A stretch of DNA of 46,098 nt, taken from positions 1 to 46,098 of the forward strand of contig NZ_JAFRNB010000097.1 in the NCBI RefSeq assembly GCF_017430385.1, in the 5' to 3' direction. This DNA comes from Treponema sp. Its GTDB lineage: Bacteria; Spirochaetota; Spirochaetia; Treponematales; Treponemataceae. The notes beneath the pieces are model-generated. The model saw nothing but the letters and a program-made list of their open reading frames with translations. It ran no database searches and was not told where the DNA came from. Below, in pieces: positions 25,049 through 33,175 of the stretch (its first letter is position 1; the number at the start of each line of letters is the position of its first letter). Made by a program: the position numbers and the translations under genes.

Positions 25049-25709
25049 TCCCGCCAAAATCATTTTCCGTGGATGCGAATTCTATGTTTCTGAACGAATC
25101 TGCATCCGCGGTCATAATTATTCCGTCAGCATTAACTTTCTTTTGAATTGTCGGAAAGAATTCCTTTAGCTCAAAGACCTTTTCAAATCCTAGCTTTTCA
25201 TAAATCTTCAGCGCAACCTGCCATTCTGAATCAACAAGAATCACGACTTTTTTGATTTCGCTCATCGCCGAGCAGAGGGCAGCCACTGAGTTGGCAAAGA
25301 ATTTTTCGCCTAAGCCCTTTCCACGATAATCTTTTAAAAGCGCGAAAGAAGATATATATAGAAAAGAACCGTTTGTTTTGTGCGTAAGAAGCGGATTGTG
25401 ACCGAGCGCAAATCGTTTTTCGATTCTTTTGAGAGCAGATTTTTGCTCTTTTTCGGAAAGAGCCGGAAAACTCTCGAACTCAGGCAGGGAATCCCATTTT
25501 TCAGCACAGAGATAGCCGCACACGAGGGCGGTCTTGTTTTTCAGGACAACTTCATCACTACAATCAGCGAGTGCCAGAAATCCCTGAGGAAACACCTTGA
25601 GCCGCTTTTCAAACACGCGTTTTTTTTCCTGAATGGCGGGAATGAAAGACTGCCGCTCAATGTTCATAATCTGAAATATATCAAATGGTTGTGCAGGACA
25701 AATAATCAT
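25038..25709 (-). CDS. GNAT-family N-acetyltransferase
   Basis: This is a 223-aa cytoplasmic protein. The acetyl-CoA-binding motif A is visible as SSFALLKDYRGKGLGEKFF (about residues 118-136, R-G-K-G-L-G), followed by VILVDSEWQVALKIYEKLGFEKVFEL with the typical GNAT C-terminal YEKLGF. The substrate is unknown. Its 3' end overlaps lgt by 11 bp on the opposite strand. TATAAT (25721-25716 on the minus strand) ends 6 nt before the ATG, another leaderless start. Confidence 0.85.
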   Translation of the reverse strand: MIICPAQPFDIFQIMNIERQSFIPAIQEKKRVFEKRLKVFPQGFLALADCSDEVVLKNKTALVCGYLCAEKWDSLPEFESFPALSEKEQKSALKRIEKRFALGHNPLLTHKTNGSFLYISSFALLKDYRGKGLGEKFFANSVAALCSAMSEIKKVVILVDSEWQVALKIYEKLGFEKVFELKEFFPTIQKKVNADGIIMTADADSFRNIEFASTENDFGGIKI

Positions 25710-25725
25710 AATCTGATTATATCAA

Positions 25726-25811
25726 AGGGGGCGTTACGGGGGCTAGCCCCCGTAGAGAGGGTAGCGGAAAAGCTTTGCTTTGGAGCGAGGGGGAGACTTT
25801 CCCCTTTTTTT
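25726..25811. repeat. GC-rich intergenic repeat with an 18-bp perfect palindrome
   Basis: It contains the perfect palindrome ACGGGGGCTAGCCCCCGT (25736-25753), an AAAGCTTTGCTTT segment and the block GAGGGGGAGACTTTCCCC. That last block also occurs almost unchanged at 139-157 (GAGGGGGAGACTTCCCCC), so the left window edge carries a partial copy. The rest of the 273-bp spacer up to flaB is AT-rich promoter and leader DNA. Confidence 0.65.
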
Positions 25812-25870
25812 GCAAAAAAAATGAAAAAAAATTAAAATTTCGCTTAAGTAAATTTTTCAAACTCCGAAAT

Positions 25871-25982
25871 TATAACTGTAGGGCACAAACTCCAATGGGT
25901 GGGCGCCAAACAAAAAAAGGCAACAGGTTTCTGAACGAAGACCTGTCGTTAAAAACCAGATAGTGATATAAGGAGATAAACT
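25871..25982 (+). promoter_or_regulatory. flaB leader: candidate -10 box, hairpin and strong ribosome-binding site
   Basis: TATAAC at 25871-25876 is a candidate sigma-70-type -10. No good sigma-28 (TAAA/GCCGATAA) match with correct spacing was found, although a CCGAAATT is nearby. The transcript would carry about 100 nt of leader with a small hairpin (ACAGGT 25923-25928 pairs with ACCTGT 25941-25946). AGGAG at 25971-25975 lies 7 nt before ATG. The long leader contrasts with the leaderless genes elsewhere in the window. Confidence 0.5.
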
Positions 25983-26843
25983 ATGGTTATTAATCACAAC
26001 ATGAGTGCAATGTTTGCACAGCGTTCAACAGGTCTCACAGAGCTGAGCAACACTAAAAACATGGAGAAACTTTCATCTGGTATGAAAATCAACCGTGCTG
26101 GTGATGACGCTTCTGGACTTGCTGTTTCTGAGAAAATGAGAGCTCAGATTCGTGGTATGAACAAAGCTTCTGAGAATGCTCAGAACGCTATTTCATTCAT
26201 CCAGACAACTGAAGGCTACCTCCAGGAAACAACTGACATCGTTCAGCGCATCCGTGAGCTTGCTGTTCAGTCTTCAAACGGTATCTACACAGACGAAGAC
26301 CGAATGCAGATTCAGGTTGAGGTTTCAGCTCTTATCGCTGAGGTTGACCGCATCGCTTCACAGGCTCAGTTCAACGGCATGAACCTCTTGACTGGCCGCT
26401 TCGCTCGCTCAACAGGCGAGAACTCAGTTACAGCTTCTATGTGGTTCCATGTTGGTGCAAACATGGATCAGCGCATCCAGGCTTTCATTGGTACAATGAC
26501 AGCTGGTGCTCTCGGCTTGCGCAATGTTGGAAACGAGCAGATTATGTCTCTCGAAGATCCAGATTCAGCTAACCGCGCAATCGGAACTTTGGACGAAGCA
26601 CTCAAAAAGATTAACAAACAGCGCGCAGACCTCGGTGCTTACCAGAACCGTCTCGAGAAGACAGTAGTTGGTCTCGACATCGGTGCTGAGAACCTCCAGG
26701 CTTCTGAGTCACGCATCCGTGATACAAACATGGCTAAAGAAATGGTAGACTTCACAAAGAACCAGGTCCTCCAGCAGGCAGGAACAGCTATGATTGCTCA
26801 GGCAAACCAGCAGTCACAGTCTGTATTGAGCTTGCTCCGCTAA
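25983..26843 (+). CDS. flaB: Periplasmic flagellar filament core protein (flagellin FlaB)
   Basis: This is a 286-aa flagellin with intact conserved ends and almost no variable centre, as in spirochaetal FlaB core proteins. The N-terminal D0/D1 part includes [39 protein letters not shown] and [25 protein letters not shown]. The C-terminal part includes [19 protein letters not shown]-type helix [17 protein letters not shown] and the end [10 protein letters not shown]. There is no signal peptide, as export is by the flagellar type III apparatus. Codon use is more uniform than in neighbours, consistent with high expression. It is followed by a strong terminator. The paralogue number (FlaB1, 2 or 3) cannot be told. 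Confidence 0.97.
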   Translation: MVINHNMSAMFAQRSTGLTELSNTKNMEKLSSGMKINRAGDDASGLAVSEKMRAQIRGMNKASENAQNAISFIQTTEGYLQETTDIVQRIRELAVQSSNGIYTDEDRMQIQVEVSALIAEVDRIASQAQFNGMNLLTGRFARSTGENSVTASMWFHVGANMDQRIQAFIGTMTAGALGLRNVGNEQIMSLEDPDSANRAIGTLDEALKKINKQRADLGAYQNRLEKTVVGLDIGAENLQASESRIRDTNMAKEMVDFTKNQVLQQAGTAMIAQANQQSQSVLSLLR

Positions 26844-26868
26844 GCCAAATAGCTGCATAAACAGCAAA

Positions 26869-26899
26869 GCCGCTCTTGCTTTAAGAGCGGCATTTTTGT
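26869..26899 (+). terminator. Intrinsic terminator of flaB
   Basis: GCCGCTCTT (26869-26877) and AAGAGCGGC (26883-26891) form a perfect 9-bp stem with a 5-nt loop, followed by ATTTTTGTTT. It lies 25 bp after the flaB stop. Confidence 0.93.
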
Positions 26900-26913
26900 T
26901 TAAAAAAGAAAAT

Positions 26914-26997
26914 GGGCGTTACCGCTTCGCGGTCGGGCTTTTCGGGGTTGTCATTCGCTTCGCGAACAGCTTCGCTGCCCCTACAATCCCTAACGCA
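26914..26997 (+). repeat. GGGCGTTACC...CTACAATCCCTAACGCA intergenic repeat, copy C
   Basis: It starts GGGCGTTACCGC-TTC-GCGGTCGGGCTTTTCGG, contains TTCGCTTCGCGAA (palindromic, shared with copy A), and ends CCCCTACAATCCCTAACGCA. It lies between the flaB terminator and the tRNA-Val gene. Confidence 0.8.
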
Positions 26998-27008
26998 AAA
27001 AGTCTTTT

Positions 27009-27083
27009 TGGTGGTCAATACTGGGCTCGAACCAGTGACTTCCGCCGTGTGAAGGCGACACTCTACCGCTGAGTTAATTGACC
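27009..27083 (-). tRNA. tRNA-Val (anticodon CAC), CCA encoded
   Basis: On the minus strand the acceptor arms GGTCAAT/ATTGACC (27083-27077 and 27019-27013), the D-arm ACTC-AGCGGTA-GAGT, the anticodon stem TCGCC/GGCGG with loop TTCACAC (U33, anticodon CAC), the T-arm ACTGG-TTCGAGC-CCAGT, discriminator A and a genomic CCA make a complete cloverleaf. The 5' leader and the region after CCA are complementary for another 13 or so bases, so the acceptor helix continues through the CCA end in the precursor. The gene lies 26 bp downstream of the second RsmE-like gene on the same strand. Confidence 0.95.
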
Positions 27084-27109
27084 ACCAAAAAGACTTACGA
27101 AAATTTATT

Positions 27110-27850
27110 CTATTGAAGAAACCCCATAGAGTCAAGAATTATTGAGCTGGCTACCGTCGCGGCTGTTTCCGTGCGGAGAATGCGCGTTCCCATCGAGCAG
27201 AGCGTAAATCCAGCTTTTTCAAGCAAATCTCTCTCCCGCTCAGTCCATCCGCGCTCCGAGCCAATCGCCGCAACAACAGAATGAGCCGATTCGTGAGCCA
27301 AAAAATCATGCAAAGAGCAAGTCGCCCGCCGGTTATCCAGGACAATCTTGGAAGAATTGCTCATTGCTAATTGCTCATTGCTAATTATTACTTCGTCCAG
27401 CGATTTTGCCACTTCAAGGACAGGAACATGCGTGCTTGCAGCCTGAGCAGTGCCGTCCAGAAGCATCTGATACGCGCTACCATCGCTCACAACATTTGAA
27501 TCGAGGTAAGATTTTTCGGTCAAATCCGTACCGCAGAGGATTACTTTTTGCGCACCAAGCCCCGCAACATCACGCAAAAGCCTTCGCAGCTGAATCGGGC
27601 GCGGAAATCCGATAATCAGCGTGAGGGGATAAAGCTTTTTACCGGCTGATTTTGGCTCAAAATCAAAGAAAATCTCGCCATCATCAGAAATTTTTGTGAT
27701 TGTCGCGACACCTGCAGCCCCGCCGATAATTCCGGCATCAAAAGAATCACCGGCATTTTTGTGCAGCACTTTGACGATATGTTTTGCGCGCTCATCGTTC
27801 TTTGGGAGAGATTTTTTAATTTCTTCTGTAGTAAAAAGACAAATATTCAT
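27110..27850 (-). CDS. Second RsmE-family RNA methyltransferase with in-frame tandem repeat
   Basis: This is a 246-aa SPOUT protein related to RsmE. It has an N-terminal PUA-like domain (ERAKHIVKVLHKNAGDSFDAGI), IIGFPRPIQLRRLLRDVAGLGAQKV, AAIGSERGWTERERDLL (the GSEGG position reads GSERG) and MGTRILRTETAATVAS. Start ATG 27850 is preferred over one 33 nt upstream because it begins the family N-terminus. The target may be U1498 or another site, since a fuller RsmE exists at 20501-21295. Residues encoded at about 27355-27386 (SNEQLAMSN) come from a 14-nt tandem repeat inserted between conserved blocks. Confidence 0.85.
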   Translation of the reverse strand: MNICLFTTEEIKKSLPKNDERAKHIVKVLHKNAGDSFDAGIIGGAAGVATITKISDDGEIFFDFEPKSAGKKLYPLTLIIGFPRPIQLRRLLRDVAGLGAQKVILCGTDLTEKSYLDSNVVSDGSAYQMLLDGTAQAASTHVPVLEVAKSLDEVIISNEQLAMSNSSKIVLDNRRATCSLHDFLAHESAHSVVAAIGSERGWTERERDLLEKAGFTLCSMGTRILRTETAATVASSIILDSMGFLQ

Positions 27851-27912
27851 AACAAACACCCTAGAATTGACAGAAATATCCAAAAAAGTTCACATTTTAT
27901 TACAAAAAACAC

Positions 27913-27940
27913 TTGCTTTTTCTCGGAATTGTATTATACT
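27913..27940 (+). promoter_or_regulatory. Sigma-70-type promoter of the zinc-protease lipoprotein genes
   Basis: TTGCTT (27913-27918) and TATACT (27935-27940) are spaced by 16 bp. Transcription should start near 27947, giving a leader of about 110 nt before ATG 28056, with AGGAG about 10 nt before that start. Nothing else is visible in the 205-bp spacer. Confidence 0.6.
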
Positions 27941-28055
27941 GTATTCAGACAGATTAAGTAAGCATTCATAAATTTTAAACAAAATGTTTCATCAATAAGT
28001 CAGTCAAAAAGTGACCGGTGCATTTTATGTGCCGCTTGATAGGAGCGTTTTGTAT

Positions 28056-29585
28056 ATGAAGAGAGTTTTTTCTGTTTTCGTTGCGGTTCTTTCTTTAACC
28101 GCTTGTCAGTTCATCAATGAAGAAGAGGAAGCAACGCCTCGGTCTTCAAGCCAATCAGTCGTCACCCACAATCTTGTTCCATCCAAATCAGTTTCTTTTG
28201 AGGTCTCAGCCAAAAGCAATGTTTTTGTCGTTCAGGCTGACGCTGCTAATGTCACGCTCTCAGGAAACCTTGCTGGAAAAACAATCTACTACGCAACAGT
28301 AAATTCTGGCTCAAAGGCCATCTCAAACGAATATGTCCGCTATGTCGCAGAAAATTCTACACGCTCTGCAAGTGCCGGAAAAGTCAAAGTCTTTGAAAGC
28401 GACACAAAAAATGAGCAAAATCATGCAGCCCATCACCACGACGACTTCAATCCTGTTTTTGATGAAGATTCTTCACGAGCCGTTGCAGGCGTAACTTTTG
28501 ACACAGAAAAAATCGACAATCAGGTTGGAGTGACTTCAAAAAATTTCTATGTTGCAGCAGCAAAAGGCTCTTTTCAGCACAAACCTGCCACGCTCTATGC
28601 TTCTGACAGTATCTGCAATGTCTGGATTCTCAACGATGACACAGGAATTCCTGAAAACGAACGCATGGAAGTTGCAAGGATTTACGCAGAAAAATTCTCT
28701 TCAATTTACCAGAAAATCCGTGCAGTTTTCGGCGAAGAGTCAGATTTAATCTATGTAAGCACAAACGGTGCTCTCGCTCCAATGGAAAATGCCTGCGCCA
28801 CTGGCAAAAAAGTCAACATCATCGTTTATGATTTGTACGGCGACCAGAATGATGGCGAAACTATCGGTCTTTACTCAAGCATCGACTATTTCAAGAACGG
28901 CCTTGCTTTCCGAAACACAACCATAACCCGCTCAAACGAAGGAAAATATTTCTACATCGACTCATACTTCGCAAGGGATTGTTTTGAATACACGCTTTCG
29001 ACACTTGCTCATGAATTCCAGCACATGATTAATTACTCAATGAAAGTCATGAAAGGCCTCGATTGTGACACAAATCTCAACGAAATGCTTTCAATGCTCT
29101 GCGAAGACATGATTCAGTCCGAGCTTAACATTCCTGACAGTTATTCTCCGAAAAACAGGATGTTCAAATTCCTTTCAAACTACTATGATGCAGGAATCCG
29201 CGAATACAATGACACTCTCCAGTCTTATGCGAACGCTTATGCTTTCGGAGCATGGCTCGTGCGAAATTTTGGCGGAAACGCTCTCATCAGGGAAATGATG
29301 CACAATATAAAATCAAACAATGACTGCATCGTTTCAGCAGTAAACACTATTAATGGAACAAATTATTCTTTTGAATCTCTTTTCGCGCTGTTCGTCAAGG
29401 CTTGCTTTGATTATGAAGATACACCGAGAGTCTTTGAGAACAATATGGTTGGAAATCTTGCGGCTTCTTACGGAATGTACCTCAAAACTTACGCTGTCGC
29501 TGACGGAAATTCTGTAAAACTGGATTTTACCTCTATCTCAGGACAGACAAATTCCGGCCTTATAACATATATTTATGTGAAATAA
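28056..29585 (+). CDS. Zinc metalloprotease-like lipoprotein (HExxH, M30/hyicolysin-like)
   Basis: This 509-aa lipoprotein has lipobox LTAC (Cys17). After a beta-rich N-terminal region and an acidic, His-rich patch (AAHHHDDFNP, about residues 125-135) comes the catalytic part. LAHEFQHMINY supplies HExxH with two zinc His and the catalytic Glu, and NLNEMLSMLCEDM about 20 residues later is a likely third ligand (gluzincin pattern). YANAYAFGAWLVRNFGG is shared with the next gene. Start ATG 28056 is chosen because it begins the signal peptide. An upstream in-frame ATG gives 15 extra non-signal residues. Target proteins are unknown. Confidence 0.75.
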   Translation: MKRVFSVFVAVLSLTACQFINEEEEATPRSSSQSVVTHNLVPSKSVSFEVSAKSNVFVVQADAANVTLSGNLAGKTIYYATVNSGSKAISNEYVRYVAENSTRSASAGKVKVFESDTKNEQNHAAHHHDDFNPVFDEDSSRAVAGVTFDTEKIDNQVGVTSKNFYVAAAKGSFQHKPATLYASDSICNVWILNDDTGIPENERMEVARIYAEKFSSIYQKIRAVFGEESDLIYVSTNGALAPMENACATGKKVNIIVYDLYGDQNDGETIGLYSSIDYFKNGLAFRNTTITRSNEGKYFYIDSYFARDCFEYTLSTLAHEFQHMINYSMKVMKGLDCDTNLNEMLSMLCEDMIQSELNIPDSYSPKNRMFKFLSNYYDAGIREYNDTLQSYANAYAFGAWLVRNFGGNALIREMMHNIKSNNDCIVSAVNTINGTNYSFESLFALFVKACFDYEDTPRVFENNMVGNLAASYGMYLKTYAVADGNSVKLDFTSISGQTNSGLITYIYVK

Positions 29586-29638
29586 TTTTGTTTAAATAAT
29601 CCCCACCATGCGTTATAATAGAAAAAAGGGAGCTAATT

Positions 29639-31465
29639 ATGAAAAAGTCAACTTTCAAATTTATTTCGGTTTTCATGCTTTCGGCACTTGCCTTTGCCGG
29701 CTGCAAGCTTAACAATGATGATGACGACGGTTATTCAATTTTTAAAAGCAAAAGCGGCGAGTTGGTCACGGCTTCTGGCACAGATACTCAAACATACAGA
29801 GCTTCCACTTCGCCAAATATTATTCCAGTAAGCAATACCACCGCGACTTTGACCATCAACGGGCTTTCAACCGGGCAGAAAATCTGGATGACTAAAACAA
29901 ACCCGACAAGCAAAGCCACAGAATACACAAGATATATTGAATCGGCCAGCAGCATAAGCCTTGCTACAGGAAATGTTTCTTCTGGTACTTCTGATGGCGG
30001 CGGCATTATCGACTGGATTACAGGTATTCTCACAGGGAACGGAAACGAAGAATCTCCTATTCCATGTCTGACAACGCAGCTTAACGCAAATCTTGCATTG
30101 GAACTTAGTGAATCTTCAGCGCGCTCGGCATTTGCCCTTTCTGAGCCATTACAATCTGTTACGCAAATAAATCCTGTTGTCAATTCAACTACAAAGCAAA
30201 TTTATGTTGATACAAATTCAGCGATGACAAGCTATGCAAAAAAAACTGCTACTCTCCGTGCAAAGGGCACATACTGCTATGTTTGGGTAGTTAACGAATA
30301 TTATGGATCAGTAACAGATAAAGGACAAACAATTAATTCAACAATCGCACAAAGTATTGCCGATACTTTCGATGAAATCTACCCGATGGTTCGCACAGTT
30401 TTTGGAAATGAATCCGACAAAATCATTTATCAAGATTCAACTGGCAATTTAAAAATTGCTCCCGATGGAATGTCCAGGTACAGCGACACAGGTACAAAGG
30501 TCAACATCGTTGTTTATGACATAGGAAATGATTACAGCACAAAACAAAGTGGCGGCACGGTCGGATATTTTTACTCAAAAGATTATTATGTACAAAACGA
30601 AACTTATACTGATGTTAGAGCGAAGTCAAATACAGGCAAATATTTCTATATTGATGCTTACTATGCGGCAAACAAGACCGAAATGGTCTACTCTACCCTC
30701 GCACATGAATTCCAGCACATGGTTGATTTCGGCGTAAAAACCGTAGAAACTAACGGAAACAAAATTTCTTCCGCATGGTACAACGAAATGAAATCAATGC
30801 TCTGCGAAGACATCATGAAGAATTATTTTGAAACAAAATTTTCAGGAAAGTTTAGTGATGAAGACAGTCCTTTCGCCCGGCTTCCGATGTTCTGCCGCCA
30901 TTACTACGATAACGGCCTTGAATACAAAAACGGCTCACCAGATGTTTATTACTCTTATGCGAACAATTACGCTTTCGGAGCATGGGCAGCACGAAATTAC
31001 GGCGGAGTTTCTTTCATCAATAAAATAGCTAAAAATCCTTATGTTGATGTTGACTCCCTTACAGCTGCCTCTGGTGAAAATATTGAAACCATGCTCAAAA
31101 AATTCAGCGCTGCCTGTATAATCAACAAAGAAAACTATGGATTCAATAAATCACCTGTATCCACAATCACTTACTCAGAAGGCTCAAATCCATACAGTTA
31201 CCCGCTGGATAAAGTCAATCTCTGGGAGCTGGATGCCGTTTTACCGACAACTCATGCCCAGCATTACGCTCAAGCTAAAACCGAAATTTCAAAATATTAT
31301 TCTTTCAAAGGCCCTGTTTACTTCGGCTACAACGATAAACAAACATTGAGACCTTACGGCATTGCTCTCGCAAAAGTCGGCACGACACAGGGGCCAACCA
31401 TCACAATCAATTTCAACACAAACAATATCGATGATGCCCAGAGAACTTACATCATCATTGAATAG
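29639..31465 (+). CDS. Zinc metalloprotease-like lipoprotein, tandem paralogue
   Basis: This 608-aa lipoprotein has lipobox FAGC (Cys22). It is a diverged duplicate of the preceding gene. Shared blocks are the KVNIVVYD(I/L) strand, GKYFYIDAYYA, STLAHEFQHMVDFG (HExxH), NEMKSMLCEDI and YANNYAFGAWAARNYGG. It has an extra C-terminal domain of about 90 residues ending in NIDDAQRTYIIIE, where the first paralogue stops at TYIYVK. TATAAT at 29614-29619 and GGGAG before ATG suggest its own promoter as well as readthrough. Both are probably surface or periplasmic proteases. Confidence 0.75.
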   Translation: MKKSTFKFISVFMLSALAFAGCKLNNDDDDGYSIFKSKSGELVTASGTDTQTYRASTSPNIIPVSNTTATLTINGLSTGQKIWMTKTNPTSKATEYTRYIESASSISLATGNVSSGTSDGGGIIDWITGILTGNGNEESPIPCLTTQLNANLALELSESSARSAFALSEPLQSVTQINPVVNSTTKQIYVDTNSAMTSYAKKTATLRAKGTYCYVWVVNEYYGSVTDKGQTINSTIAQSIADTFDEIYPMVRTVFGNESDKIIYQDSTGNLKIAPDGMSRYSDTGTKVNIVVYDIGNDYSTKQSGGTVGYFYSKDYYVQNETYTDVRAKSNTGKYFYIDAYYAANKTEMVYSTLAHEFQHMVDFGVKTVETNGNKISSAWYNEMKSMLCEDIMKNYFETKFSGKFSDEDSPFARLPMFCRHYYDNGLEYKNGSPDVYYSYANNYAFGAWAARNYGGVSFINKIAKNPYVDVDSLTAASGENIETMLKKFSAACIINKENYGFNKSPVSTITYSEGSNPYSYPLDKVNLWELDAVLPTTHAQHYAQAKTEISKYYSFKGPVYFGYNDKQTLRPYGIALAKVGTTQGPTITINFNTNNIDDAQRTYIIIE

Positions 31466-31473
31466 GAGCAAAA

Positions 31474-31809
31474 ATGAAGAAATCTACATTCGCAATCGCA
31501 GTTCTTTCTATAATATCAGCGGGACTTTTGTTCACTTCTATGGCATCAAACAAATTGACTTCTGTAAAGGGACAAATCAACTATTACGGAAATGCTCCTG
31601 TAGAAACGCCGGCCTTCAAAACCGATGACGGGAAAATTTATCTCATGGAAATCGACAAAGCTTCCAAGCTCACGCTCGATGAAGTCCTTTCTCATCAGGG
31701 AAGTCACCTTGAGCTTACGGGGGAAATCGAGCCGGAAGAATCAGAACTTGCTTTTCCAATCTCGCAGGACGGCACGATTGTAATCAGCTCCTACAAGATT
31801 ACAAAGTAA
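31474..31809 (+). CDS. Small exported protein of unknown function
   Basis: This is a 111-aa protein with an N-terminal signal peptide (IAVLSIISAGLLFTSMA) and no lipobox Cys. The mature 85 residues are beta-rich (GQINYYGNAPVETPAF, GKIYLMEID, GSHLELTGEIEP) and could form a small OB-like barrel, though no family is recognised with certainty. AGGAG lies before ATG 31474. It starts 8 bp after the zinc-protease paralogue, so it is likely co-transcribed with it. Confidence 0.65.
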   Translation: MKKSTFAIAVLSIISAGLLFTSMASNKLTSVKGQINYYGNAPVETPAFKTDDGKIYLMEIDKASKLTLDEVLSHQGSHLELTGEIEPEESELAFPISQDGTIVISSYKITK

Positions 31810-31853
31810 TTTTCCTGATATTATTAATAGAATCATTGCTAAACTTTTCATAT

Positions 31854-31879
31854 TTCATTAAAATAACCTTCATTAAAAT
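31854..31879 (+). promoter_or_regulatory. Two direct TTCATTAAAAT repeats before the LivJ/K-like gene
   Basis: TTCATTAAAAT occurs at 31854-31864 and again at 31869-31879, a 15-bp period, just upstream of GGAGG and ATG 31894. It could be a tandem operator or an AT-rich promoter element. Function is not shown. Confidence 0.35.
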
Positions 31880-31893
31880 TATGGAGGCACATA

Positions 31894-33027
31894 ATGAAAA
31901 TGGTAAAAAGTATCGCGGCTCTTTCTGTCGCAGCTTTGGCTTTAATCGGCTGTAACTCAAAAAATGCAGCTATCAAACTCGGCTCAATCGGCCCTCTCTC
32001 TGGACCATACGCTGTTTATGGCGGCGACTGCAAAAATGGTATCGAACTTGCAGTAAATGAAATCAACGCTGCAGGCGGAATCAACGGTCAGCAGATTGAG
32101 CTTATCGCAGAAGATGACGAAGGTGCTGCAGAAAAATCAGTTTCTGCTTACAAAAAACTCGTCACAAAAGACGGCGTTAAATTGATTGTCGGCTCACTCA
32201 CATCTGGTTGTGCAATCGCTATCAGCCCACTCGCTCAGGCTCAGAAAGTCGTTCAGATTGCTCCTGCAGCAACAGCTCCAAAACTCACAGAAGCAGGCAA
32301 TTTCGTATTCCGTGCTTGCTACGACGATCCTTTCCAGGGTACAGTCGGCGGAAAATTCGCTGCAACTGATTTGGGTGCAAAAACAGCAGCCGTTCTTTAC
32401 GACATTTCAAATGACTACTCAGTTGGTCTTACTGACAATTTCAAGGCATCTTTCGAGGCAAACGGTGGCAAAATCATCTCTCTCGAAACTTACTCAACTG
32501 GCGACAAAGATTTCAACGCTCAGCTCACAAAAATCAAGAATGCAAACCCAGATGTAGTTTATCTCCCGGATTACTACTCAACAGTCGCTCTCATCGTTAA
32601 ACAGCTCCGCGCACAGGGAATCAACACACCAATCGTAGGTGCTGACGGATGGGACGGTCTCACAGAGAACGCAGGTGATGAAGTTCTCAATGGTTTCTAC
32701 TCAAACCACTATGCAGCTGACTCAACAGAGCCAAAAGTTCAGAACTTCGTAACAAACTACAAGGCAAAATACAGCCTCACACCAACTTCATTCGCAGCTT
32801 TGGGCTATGACTCAGTTTACATGCTCAAAGACGCAATCCTTAAAGCTGGCAAAGTTGACAGCGAAGCAGTTCGCGCAGCTCTCGAAGCAACAAACGGCGA
32901 CTATGTTACAGGCCACCTCACATTCAACGAAAAGCACAACCCAGTTAAGGGCGCAGTAATCGTTGAACTTGTAAAAGGCAGCGACGGAAAACTCACAACA
33001 GTTTACAAAACAACTGTTAATCCGTAA
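31894..33027 (+). CDS. LivJ/LivK-type branched-chain amino-acid-binding lipoprotein
   Basis: This 377-aa receptor is of the Peripla_BP_6 class (type I periplasmic fold), with lipobox LIGC (Cys20). Family blocks are KLGSIGPLSGPYAVYGGDCKNG, AVNEINAAGGINGQQIEL, the hinge-region LIVGSLTSGCAIAISPLAQ, VVQIAPAATAP and DVVYLPDYYSTVALIVKQLR. Partner livHMGF genes do not follow: the next gene is fmt after a terminator, so the permease must be elsewhere or absent. The codon use is even and GC-richer in third positions, suggesting high expression. The ligand may be any small amphipathic molecule. Confidence 0.9.
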   Translation: MKMVKSIAALSVAALALIGCNSKNAAIKLGSIGPLSGPYAVYGGDCKNGIELAVNEINAAGGINGQQIELIAEDDEGAAEKSVSAYKKLVTKDGVKLIVGSLTSGCAIAISPLAQAQKVVQIAPAATAPKLTEAGNFVFRACYDDPFQGTVGGKFAATDLGAKTAAVLYDISNDYSVGLTDNFKASFEANGGKIISLETYSTGDKDFNAQLTKIKNANPDVVYLPDYYSTVALIVKQLRAQGINTPIVGADGWDGLTENAGDEVLNGFYSNHYAADSTEPKVQNFVTNYKAKYSLTPTSFAALGYDSVYMLKDAILKAGKVDSEAVRAALEATNGDYVTGHLTFNEKHNPVKGAVIVELVKGSDGKLTTVYKTTVNP

Positions 33028-33066
33028 TTTTCTTAAACAGGTTTAATATCGCCCGCAAGTTTGAAG

Positions 33067-33120
33067 TGCACCCCTAAAGTTGGACAAATAAAGTTCAATT
33101 TTAGGAGGTGCATTTTTTTT
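33067..33120 (+). terminator. Intrinsic terminator after the LivJ/K-like gene
   Basis: TGCACCCCTAAAGTTGGAC (from 33067) pairs with the stretch ending AGGAGGTGCA (33112), allowing one bulged A and a few G-U pairs, around an AT-rich loop. A run of eight T follows. The arms resemble the ends of IS3-family elements, but no transposase is present. Confidence 0.8.
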
Positions 33121-33162
33121 GCATCACAAAAAGGGTAATTGAAAAGGTCGGCAAATAACCTT

Positions 33163-33175
33163 TATAATAGAAGAA
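33163..33175 (+). promoter_or_regulatory. TATAAT -10 box 7 nt before the fmt ATG (leaderless promoter)
   Basis: TATAAT at 33163-33168 is followed by AGAAGAA and ATG 33176. The purine-rich 7 nt could not act as a ribosome-binding site if transcription starts at the A of ATG. Confidence 0.5.

Noticed and set aside
25840..25880. Sigma-28 promoter for flaB
   Set aside because: TAAATTT and CCGAAATT are present but the spacing is about 4 bp too short, so I list only a weak sigma-70-type box.
33060..33120. Arms resembling IS3-family terminal repeats
   Set aside because: No transposase frame or second end is present. The sequence is explained by a stem plus T8 terminator.
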